In this document: piece by piece, positions 45,379 through 51,142 of the stretch | Numbering within the stretch: position 1 is the first letter of the stretch | Layout of the letters: every line of letters starts with the position of its first letter | NCBI GenBank assembly: GCA_003281795.1 | Contig: QCAW01000008.1 | Coordinates: 1-51,142, forward strand | DNA from: Pelagibacteraceae bacterium AG-345-F21 | Lineage (GTDB): Bacteria; Pseudomonadota; Alphaproteobacteria; Pelagibacterales; Pelagibacteraceae | Length of the DNA: 51,142 nt | Direction: 5' to 3' | Program-made: the position numbers and the translations under genes | Notes under the pieces: model-generated | The model's database searches: none | Told to the model about the DNA's origin: nothing | Seen by the model: the letters and a program-made list of their open reading frames with translations, nothing else

Positions 45379-45977
45379 TTAGTAACGATTTCAGATAAAT
45401 ACCAATTAGGACTTGTGTTAGATAAGTTTCTTGTAAATTTCCAATGATCAGTCACTTGTTTAATTTTATTTGGGTTACCTTCGATAATTTTATCATCTTT
45501 ATCTTTTTTCACTGAAATAACTTCGGACACAAACTTAACTGAAGCAAACAAATCATCTTTAATTTTTTCATACTTTTGAACACTAGACTCTTTAACTCCT
45601 ATAAACGTAAATTCAGATGTGATTTTTTCTTTATTCCTTGAGTCAATAGCTTCATTAAAATTGGTTGCCATAACTGGTGTAAGTAAATTTTTTAATTTTT
45701 TAGCATCACCATTTGCAAATGAAGTAAGAATAGTTTCATAAGCTATCTCTGCTCCTTTGAGAAACTCTTTTTTCTCATTTCCTTCAAGAACATTATGATT
45801 TGGTTTTGAAGCTTTAATATTATTTTTTGGGATATTAAATTTTCTATCTTCAAAATCTGTATAAAGCTTCGTTTCATGACCAGTTTTTCTACCCAAAATA
45901 TTTCTTAGCCGCAGAATTATAAAACCTGCGATCATTCCTAACAAAATAATATCTATATAGCCAAAATTATTACTCAT
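45375..45977 (-). CDS. Tim44-like domain membrane-associated protein
   Basis: 200 residues from the second ATG at 45977 (MSNNFGYIDIILL), chosen because the family opens this way; an ATG six codons earlier at 45995 is possible. One N-terminal membrane helix (IDIILLGMIAGFIILRL) is followed by RNILGRKTGHE, then a Tim44/MBA1-like domain (about 75-195) with AYETILTSFANGDAKKLKNLL. Alphaproteobacterial relatives (TimA) are inner-membrane proteins of uncertain role, related to mitochondrial Tim44. It is divergent from fxsA-secB. Confidence 0.87.
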   Translation of the reverse strand: MSNNFGYIDIILLGMIAGFIILRLRNILGRKTGHETKLYTDFEDRKFNIPKNNIKASKPNHNVLEGNEKKEFLKGAEIAYETILTSFANGDAKKLKNLLTPVMATNFNEAIDSRNKEKITSEFTFIGVKESSVQKYEKIKDDLFASVKFVSEVISVKKDKDDKIIEGNPNKIKQVTDHWKFTRNLSNTSPNWYLSEIVTK

Positions 45978-46021
45978 TGTTTGATAAATATACATTAATA
46001 ATATAATTTTGTATCAGACAA

Positions 46022-46441
46022 ATGAACTCATTTTTTTTACTATTTATCGGCATACCAGCTATAGAAATTTTCTTGCTAATAAAAATTGGAGGAGTAATTG
46101 GGGCATTAAGTACAATATCTCTCATATTTTTAACAGCAATTATTGGTTTATATTTTGCTAAACAACAAGGAATTAAAACTTTACGGGATGGCGCTTTAAA
46201 TCTTTATCAAAATCAAGCGCCCATATACGAAATAATTTCAGGTGCTTCGATTGCTGTGGCTGCATTCCTTCTAATTATTCCTGGTTTTTTTACTGATACA
46301 TTGGGCTTCTTGCTCTTAATACCTATTTCAAGAAAGTTTTTAATAAAAACATTTATCAAAAAAAATAAAATAAATGAAAACAAATCAAACAAAAATATTT
46401 TAGATGGTGAAATAATTGAAGATAAAAAAGATGAGCTTTAA
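46022..46441 (+). CDS. fxsA: FxsA family membrane protein
   Basis: A 139-residue protein with hydrophobic segments at about 3-20, 24-43 and 73-100. The opening FLLFIGIPAIEIFLLIKIGGVIG and the GFFTDTLGFLLLIP motif are the FxsA signature. In E. coli FxsA dampens F-plasmid exclusion of phage T7, but the general role of this inner-membrane family is unclear. Its stop lies inside secB by 11 nt. Confidence 0.93.
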   Translation: MNSFFLLFIGIPAIEIFLLIKIGGVIGALSTISLIFLTAIIGLYFAKQQGIKTLRDGALNLYQNQAPIYEIISGASIAVAAFLLIIPGFFTDTLGFLLLIPISRKFLIKTFIKKNKINENKSNKNILDGEIIEDKKDEL

Positions 46442-46850
46442 AATAATAGGAAAATATATCAAAGATTTAAATTTTAACATACCAAATCCAAAAACATTTT
46501 TTTTATTGTCAAAAAATATATCCAATTATAAAATAAATATTGACATTAAAGGAGATCAAATAAAAGAAAAAATAATTGAAGTCAAAACAACTTTAAATCT
46601 TCAACCAACATCAGAAAGCTTTGAAAAAATAAACACAACGATTGTTTTTGCAACTATAATTGAATTGTCAGAAAAGTTAAAAAACAAAAAAGAAATAGAA
46701 GAAATAATATTAATAAAAGTTCCGTCTTTAATTTATCCAGAACTTAGAAAAATATTTGTTTTCATATTTGAAAGCTCAGGCTTCAAAGATGTTAAAATAA
46801 GTGAAAATGTTGATTTTGAGAAATTGTACGAATTAAAAAAAGTTCAATAA
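46431..46850 (+). CDS. secB: Protein-export chaperone SecB
   Basis: 139 residues from the ATG at 46431 (MSFKIIGKYIKDLNFNIPNP); a TTG five codons earlier is not needed. YIKDLNFNIPNPKTF is the conserved SecB strand, and VPSLIYPELRKIFVFIFESSGF matches the family A-P-x-x-L-F-P-Y-x-R-x-x-I segment. The sequence is divergent and lysine-rich but of normal size. SecB keeps preproteins such as porins unfolded for SecA. It converges with dnaQ (7-nt overlap). Confidence 0.88.
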   Translation: MSFKIIGKYIKDLNFNIPNPKTFFLLSKNISNYKINIDIKGDQIKEKIIEVKTTLNLQPTSESFEKINTTIVFATIIELSEKLKNKKEIEEIILIKVPSLIYPELRKIFVFIFESSGFKDVKISENVDFEKLYELKKVQ

Positions 46851-47515
46851 AAGTTTTTTTTTATTTCACTTTTTAAAAAGGATTTATGATTTTCCGACTC
46901 TACGTCCGAAATAGTTAGAATTTTCTTATTATAAGTTTCTTTACCATTTATCAAATTAGAGCCATTTAAATTAGGGGAGGTAGAAGAAAGATTAAATTTT
47001 GGTTCTTTTGCTCCTAATAAATTAATATAAACTTCTCTCAATAATTCACAATCTAACAACGCGTTATGTTTGCTTCTTCGAGTAAGATCAATATTAAATC
47101 TTTTACACAAAGCATCTAGAGAATTTGATGTACCAGGGAATTTATTCCTTGCAACTTCTAATGAATCAACAACTTCTGAATTTTTCATTGTTGTTTTATT
47201 AATTTTTGATAACTCTCCATTTAAAAAACCTAAATCAAAACTTGCATTATGAATTATAATTTTTTTATTTTTAATAAAATCTATAAATTCATCTGAGATT
47301 TGCTCAAAAGTTTCTTTGGTGCTTAAAAATTCTTCATTATACCCATGGACTTTGAAAGCCTCTTCAGGAACATCTCTTAAAGGGTTGATTAATTTATGAA
47401 AAATTTTATTTGTCGGAATAAGATCTTCGGTTTCTATGCAAGCTATTTCTACAATCTTATGGCCCTCTTTAAAAGAAAGACCAGTTGTTTCGGTATCTAA
47501 AAAAATTTCACTCAT
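46844..47515 (-). CDS. dnaQ: DNA polymerase III epsilon subunit (3'-5' exonuclease DnaQ)
   Basis: A 223-residue DEDDh exonuclease. FLDTETTGLS (Asp7, Glu9) is ExoI, HNASFDLGFLNGEL is ExoII, and RRSKHNALLDCELL with the H-x4-D is ExoIIIepsilon. It provides proofreading for the replicative polymerase. The C-terminus after about 180 is the alpha-binding tail. It overlaps coaE by 8 nt. Confidence 0.96.
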   Translation of the reverse strand: MSEIFLDTETTGLSFKEGHKIVEIACIETEDLIPTNKIFHKLINPLRDVPEEAFKVHGYNEEFLSTKETFEQISDEFIDFIKNKKIIIHNASFDLGFLNGELSKINKTTMKNSEVVDSLEVARNKFPGTSNSLDALCKRFNIDLTRRSKHNALLDCELLREVYINLLGAKEPKFNLSSTSPNLNGSNLINGKETYNKKILTISDVESENHKSFLKSEIKKNFY

Positions 47516-48077
47516 AATTTTTAATTATATTATATAGTTTTTTCTTTAAAATGGTCAAAGAATTATTATTAACAATGACGTAGTCACAATATTTAATTTT
47601 TTTTATATCTTTAAGCTGTTTAGCGTCTAATAGCTTGAAAAGCTTACTTGTTCCACCTTTTGCCAAATATCTTTTCATCCTTATTTTTTTATTCGACTTA
47701 ACAAATATAATTCTATCAAAATATTTGGTGAGTTTGCTCTCTATCAGTAAAGGAATCTCTAAAAATAAAAACTTACGGTTTTTATTTTTTTTAATAAATT
47801 TAAACATTTCTTTACGAACTAAAGGGTGAATGATTTTTTCTAATCTTAAAAGATTAGTTTTTCCTTGTAATATTTTTTTGGTAAGTTCTTTTTTAAAATT
47901 TGCTTTGGACTTGATGTTAAATCTATCTGAAATCATTTTTTTAAAGCCATATTTTCTGTATAGCTTTTTAACCACTAAATCCGCACTAAAAATAGGACCT
48001 TTATTTTTTGATATGATTTTTCCAGCAGTAGTTTTTCCAGAGGCAAGTGATCCTGTTAAACCAAATTTTATTGTCAT
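47508..48077 (-). CDS. coaE: Dephospho-CoA kinase CoaE
   Basis: A 189-residue P-loop kinase for the last step of coenzyme A synthesis. Walker A is GLTGSLASGKTTAGK (6-20), D-x-x-V appears as SADLVVKKLY, and FLEIPLLIESKL is the family motif. The C-terminus ends early and basic but with no missing motif. The expected CoaE opening is intact. It overlaps aroE by 4 nt. Confidence 0.95.
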   Translation of the reverse strand: MTIKFGLTGSLASGKTTAGKIISKNKGPIFSADLVVKKLYRKYGFKKMISDRFNIKSKANFKKELTKKILQGKTNLLRLEKIIHPLVRKEMFKFIKKNKNRKFLFLEIPLLIESKLTKYFDRIIFVKSNKKIRMKRYLAKGGTSKLFKLLDAKQLKDIKKIKYCDYVIVNNNSLTILKKKLYNIIKNYE

Positions 48078-48892
48078 AACTTTGATTTGATTTTATTAAT
48101 TAATTCATCATCTATTTCTGGATTTATTTTATTCCATAAATAAAAAGATTTTTGGCCTTGATAAATAAACATTTCCAATCCATTAAAAGTTTTAATCTTT
48201 TTTTCTTTTAAAAATTTCAATGTCTTTGTTTCTAAAGGATTATAAATAGTATCAATAAAAATTAAATCCGGTTTAATATCTTCAAAATTAAATTCAAAAT
48301 CTTTCCCGTTCTTTAAGCCCAAGCTTGTAGCGTTAATTATAATATCAAACTTACTAATTTCTTTCTCTAAATTTTTCCAACTCAGAACGTTTAAATATTT
48401 AAATTTATTTTTTAAAAAAAGTGACTTTTCGTGAGTTCTATTCACTATAGAAATATTCCTAACTTTTGATTTTTGTAGAGAAAAAATTACAGAAGGGGAC
48501 ACTCCTCCTGCGCCTATTACAAGAGCTTTTTTATTTTCCGCATTTATTATTTCTTTTAAATAAGCTGCCTGTAATCCAAACACATCGGTGTTTTCGCCTA
48601 CTAAAGAGTTGGATTCGTCTAAAAAAATAGTATTAACTGAATTTGTTAATTGAGCATCATTAACTAGTTTGTCAATAAAAGGAATAACTTTTTGCTTATA
48701 TGGCAGAGTAACATTAAGACCGCTCAATTCTTTATGTCTAATTTTTTCTAAGGTTTTATTTAAATCGTTTTCATCTATATTTAACAGTGAATAGTTTGCA
48801 TTTACATTATATTTTTCAAACCAATGATTATGTAATAATGGCGAAAGCGAATGTGTTATTGGTGAACCTATTATTGCGTATAATTTTTTCAT
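48074..48892 (-). CDS. aroE: Shikimate dehydrogenase AroE
   Basis: A 272-residue NADPH enzyme of the aromatic amino-acid pathway. IGSPITHSLSPLLHN (substrate site), GLNVTLPYKQKVIPFID with the catalytic Lys, GENTDVFGL with the catalytic Asp, and the nucleotide motif VIGAGGVSPSVIF are all visible, as is GLEMFIYQGQKSFYLW near the end. It overlaps maf and coaE by 4 nt each. Confidence 0.96.
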   Translation of the reverse strand: MKKLYAIIGSPITHSLSPLLHNHWFEKYNVNANYSLLNIDENDLNKTLEKIRHKELSGLNVTLPYKQKVIPFIDKLVNDAQLTNSVNTIFLDESNSLVGENTDVFGLQAAYLKEIINAENKKALVIGAGGVSPSVIFSLQKSKVRNISIVNRTHEKSLFLKNKFKYLNVLSWKNLEKEISKFDIIINATSLGLKNGKDFEFNFEDIKPDLIFIDTIYNPLETKTLKFLKEKKIKTFNGLEMFIYQGQKSFYLWNKINPEIDDELINKIKSKL

Positions 48893-49473
48893 TTCCCGAG
48901 CATATTAATATAGTTGATAATTTGTTTCATAGGCAAACCCATAATTGAGTCTACATCTCCCTTTATGTATTCAAATAACCCTAGACCATCTGCTTCAACT
49001 TGATAAACCCCATAAGACAGCAGTGTTTCAGTTTTGACTTTGCTTAAATATTGCTTTAACTCCATTTCAGAAAATTTTTTCATTTTTAATTCAGATTTAT
49101 CTGATTGATTCCAAATCATAGCCCCATTTTTTGAAATACAAACAGAACTAATTAAATAATGTTTTAAACCATTTAACCTTTTTAATATATCGAGCGCTTC
49201 TTCTCTAGACTTTGGTTTATTTATTAAATTATCATCTAAAGAAATTACGCTATCTGCTCCTAAGACCAGTCTATCAGGATTTTTGTTGCTTACTTTAATA
49301 GATTTAAGTTCTGCTAAATTCTTAGAAATAATTAATGGGTTAGCTCCTTCAGACAAAAGGGCTATTTTTACCTCCTCCTCATCAACGTTTGAAACGATTA
49401 CTTCAGACTCGATATTGTGTTTATCGAGTATTTGTTTTCTTACTCCACTGGCTGAAGCTAAAATAATTTTCAT
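48889..49473 (-). CDS. Maf-family nucleotide pyrophosphatase
   Basis: A 194-residue Maf protein. It opens IILASASGVRKQILDKHNIE (S-x-S-x-x-R), has LVLGADSVISLDDNLINKPKS with the catalytic Asp, and SYGVYQVEADGLGLFEYIKGD near the C-terminus. Maf enzymes hydrolyse non-canonical or excess nucleoside triphosphates (dTTP, UTP). The Maf-AroE-CoaE-DnaQ order beside the origin is conserved in alphaproteobacteria. Confidence 0.94.
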   Translation of the reverse strand: MKIILASASGVRKQILDKHNIESEVIVSNVDEEEVKIALLSEGANPLIISKNLAELKSIKVSNKNPDRLVLGADSVISLDDNLINKPKSREEALDILKRLNGLKHYLISSVCISKNGAMIWNQSDKSELKMKKFSEMELKQYLSKVKTETLLSYGVYQVEADGLGLFEYIKGDVDSIMGLPMKQIINYINMLGK

Positions 49474-50291
49474 TTAATTTTTTTTATCTCATAAATCTTT
49501 AAAATTGAGGCAGCCGTCTCTTCAACTGATTTCCTGGTCACATCAATTGTAGGCCAATTATATTTTTTAAATAACTTTTTTGAATTTTGTAATTCTTCAT
49601 TTATAAAATTCAGATCTGTATATTCTTTAATATTGTTATCATTCATTATTGCTATTCGATTTCTTCTTATATCTGCTAGCCTATCTGGGTCTGCTACTAA
49701 TCCAATAACACATATTTTATTTTCTGAGGATTTTAAAATTTCTGGAATTTTTTGATCCATAACCAATGGAATGTTTGCTGTTTTAAAGCCTCGATTGGCC
49801 AGATAAATTGAAGTTGGTGTTTTGCTAGTTCTGCTTACTCCTAAAAGTACTATGTCGGAGTTTTTTATATCATTAATTTTTTTTCCATCGTCATGGGACA
49901 TTGTAAACTGTATTGCTTCAATTCTTTTATAATAATCATCATCTAAAACATGTTGAGCGCTAGGTTTGTGAATTGCTTTTTGATTAAGTAATTTTGAGAA
50001 ACTTAATATCAAGTTACCCAACACCCCGAAACAAGGAACATTATTTTTGTCACTTAACTGAGTAATGTATTTGGCCAATTTTGTTTCAACAATAGTGTAT
50101 AATATTATTACATTTTCCTTTTTCTTGCACTCATTTATAATTTTATCAATTTGTTGTTGGGTTCTTATAAAAGCAAACTCTTTCTTTATATACTCAAAGC
50201 TAGAAAATTGAGATTTTAAAGATAAAAAAATTCTATCAAGGGTTTCCCCTGTGGAGTCTGAAACAAGATATACATTGTATTTTCCGTTCAT
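49470..50291 (-). CDS. DUF299 pyruvate,phosphate dikinase/PEP synthase regulatory protein (RP001-type)
   Basis: A 273-residue bifunctional kinase/pyrophosphorylase of the PPDK/PEPS regulatory family. YLVSDSTGETLDRI opens it and the P-loop-like LLGVSRTSKTPTSIYLANRG is near 150-170; IGLVADPDRLADIRRNR follows. It phosphorylates and dephosphorylates a threonine on PPDK or PEP synthase to switch gluconeogenesis. As Rickettsia RP001 and its Caulobacter relative, this gene borders oriC opposite hemE. It is first of the maf-aroE-coaE-dnaQ run. Confidence 0.93.
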   Translation of the reverse strand: MNGKYNVYLVSDSTGETLDRIFLSLKSQFSSFEYIKKEFAFIRTQQQIDKIINECKKKENVIILYTIVETKLAKYITQLSDKNNVPCFGVLGNLILSFSKLLNQKAIHKPSAQHVLDDDYYKRIEAIQFTMSHDDGKKINDIKNSDIVLLGVSRTSKTPTSIYLANRGFKTANIPLVMDQKIPEILKSSENKICVIGLVADPDRLADIRRNRIAIMNDNNIKEYTDLNFINEELQNSKKLFKKYNWPTIDVTRKSVEETAASILKIYEIKKIK

Positions 50292-50562
50292 ATATTTGTT
50301 AATAATTTCTTAACAAGTTATGTTTTTACATTATTTTTACTTTTTTTAAAAAAGAGCTGACAATAGTTAACATTATTTAAACATTTTATTCGATGTTAAT
50401 AATGTTGTTTTACTAATGTTTATAAGATTAATAAAGTCAGTAAATTAAGTATTTTTTAAAAAAGTTATTATCTAAAACATGTATAAAATATGTATAAAAA
50501 GTTATATAAGCTTTTCACAGACCCTATAGGTAAAACAATACTTCTAAAAAAAATTTATTTAT
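50292..50562. other. Predicted chromosomal replication origin (oriC) between DUF299 and hemE
   Basis: A 271-bp non-coding, extremely AT-rich gap, the longest in the window, with both flanking genes transcribed away from it. Four 9-mers match the DnaA-box consensus TTWTNCACA at 8 of 9 positions: TGTTAATAA at 50297-50305 and 50394-50402, TGTTTATAA at 50417-50425 (all minus-strand boxes) and CTTTTCACA at 50511-50519. TTAA-N7-TTAA, the CtrA pattern, is at 50299-50313 and overlaps the first box. A/T runs (around 50336-50352) could serve as an unwinding element. In Caulobacter and Rickettsia oriC lies in exactly this interval. The hemE promoter must also be here. Confidence 0.7.
50479..50499. repeat. 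Tandem 10-mer ATGTATAAAA repeated twice in the predicted origin
   Basis: ATGTATAAAA occurs at 50479-50488 and again at 50490-50499, an 11-base period close to one helical turn. It lies between the DnaA-box-like elements at 50417 and 50511. It may be a protein-binding pair or part of the hemE promoter (TATAAA). Confidence 0.5.
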
Positions 50563-51142
50563 ATGAGTAATCTTAAAAAAGTTCTTATTAATAAAGTTTC
50601 TTGTAAATCTATCTGGTTTATGAGACAAGCAGGTCGCTACTTGCCAGAATTTAGAAAAATAAGATCTCAAAATACAAATTTCATAAAACTTTGCCTTAAT
50701 AGTCAATTAAGTTCTGAAATAACTTTACAGCCTATCAAAAGATTTGAAATGGACTCTGCAATTATCTTTTCGGACATCTTAATGACACCATATGCTTTAG
50801 GACAGGATGTAAAATTTATAAAAAACAAAGGCCCCGAGCTTAGTGATTTTAATATTGAAAAATTTTTAGATAAAACCAAAGACAACTTTAATCATACACT
50901 AAATCCTATTTATAAAGCTATCGAAATAACAAAGAAAAATTTAGATAAAAATAAATCTCTCATAGGTTTTGTCGGAGCTCCTTGGACTTTATTAGTTTAT
51001 ATGTTCAATATTAAAAAAAATAAAACGCAAATAGACTTAGATAAATTTAATAATATAAATAAAAAAGTAAATATAGTTTTAAATAAATTAATAGATTTTT
51101 TATGCGTCCATATAGAAAATCAAATTGATGCTGGGGCGGATG
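50563..51142 (+). CDS. hemE: Uroporphyrinogen decarboxylase HemE (5' part, runs off the window)
   Basis: The first 193 codons of hemE from the ATG at 50563; the frame is open to the window end. SIWFMRQAGRYLPEFRKIR near 17-35 is the substrate-binding signature with the catalytic-site Arg residues, SDILMTPYALGQDVKF near 68-83 has the catalytic Asp, and IGFVGAPWTLLVYMF matches the family G-F-x-G-x-P-W-T. It decarboxylates uroporphyrinogen III in haem synthesis. About 150 residues are missing beyond the edge. Confidence 0.95.
   Translation, partial: MSNLKKVLINKVSCKSIWFMRQAGRYLPEFRKIRSQNTNFIKLCLNSQLSSEITLQPIKRFEMDSAIIFSDILMTPYALGQDVKFIKNKGPELSDFNIEKFLDKTKDNFNHTLNPIYKAIEITKKNLDKNKSLIGFVGAPWTLLVYMFNIKKNKTQIDLDKFNNINKKVNIVLNKLIDFLCVHIENQIDAGAD

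Noticed and set aside
50341-50360. Intrinsic terminator in the A/T runs of the predicted origin
   Set aside because: The T7-A6 stretch can pair only through A-T pairs with no GC stem, so it is more consistent with an unwinding region.
1-51142. tRNA, rRNA, CRISPR arrays, insertion sequences or phage genes
   Set aside because: I looked for these in the gaps and found no cloverleaf arms, regular spacer repeats, transposase or integrase motifs; the gaps are nearly all too short to hold them.

Overview
The window looks like a piece of the chromosome of a SAR11-type (Pelagibacterales) alphaproteobacterium. The DNA is very AT-rich, genes are packed with 0-10 nt gaps or short overlaps, and many products are smaller than usual for their families. 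The gene order follows alphaproteobacterial patterns: DUF3576-leuS-lptE-holA-parB-parA-rsmG-mnmG-mnmE, and hslVU-Smr-Tim44-fxsA-secB-dnaQ-coaE-aroE-maf-DUF299-hemE. A 347-residue porin of SAR11 style is present. This assignment comes from recognised protein families and gene order; no search was run. I see no mobile element, CRISPR array, rRNA or tRNA, and no gap longer than 300 bases without a gene.

Layout. (1) 1-8858, mostly minus strand: the interrupted start of a ybeY-like gene, phoH, miaB, a Fur-family regulator, a very short tsaB, then nfuA, trpS and murJ. A polysaccharide deacetylase-like gene (+) and a membrane-anchored glucosaminidase (-) lie between them. (2) 8934-14340: malic enzyme, then an envelope cluster (BON lipoprotein, rsmI, LpoA-like protein) and rdgB. 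(3) 14385-20632, plus strand: grpE-dnaK-dnaJ with an RpoH-like promoter before dnaK, a tiny membrane protein, dapB, nth and a PfkB-family kinase. (4) 20643-24161: a 40-residue ArfA-like ribosome-rescue protein, a winged-helix regulator with a degenerate receiver domain, an L,D-transpeptidase, yggS, a ThiE/TenI-like protein, a hairpin terminator and the porin. (5) 24379-34416: DUF3576 lipoprotein, leuS, lptE and holA (+) converging on parB, parA, rsmG, mnmG and mnmE (-). Two parS-like palindromes lie inside rsmG. (6) 34450-42947: an orphan methyltransferase, a UbiH-type hydroxylase, ftsK, lolA, an acetyltransferase, a HIT protein and a hisB-H-A-F-E operon. (7) 43047-51142: hslV-hslU, Smr, Tim44-like, fxsA, secB, then dnaQ, coaE, aroE, maf and a DUF299 regulator, a 271-bp AT-rich gap, and hemE running off the end.

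The strongest biological reading is that the right end contains the chromosomal replication origin. The gap between the DUF299 gene (RP001-type) and hemE is where oriC lies in Caulobacter and Rickettsia. It holds several DnaA-box-like 9-mers, a CtrA-type TTAA-N7-TTAA motif and a short tandem repeat, and the two flanking genes point away from it. About 20 kb away are parA, parB and two perfect copies of the parS core. The window would then hold the origin and its partition locus together, with ftsK in between.

Nothing here is clearly a wholly new system. The items most worth a second look are the compact origin and parS sites, the ArfA-like mini-gene that starts with TTG across the stop of a degenerate response regulator, the shortened TsaB, the nonsense codon in ybeY, and the divergent genes that share or abut start codons with no room for separate promoters.
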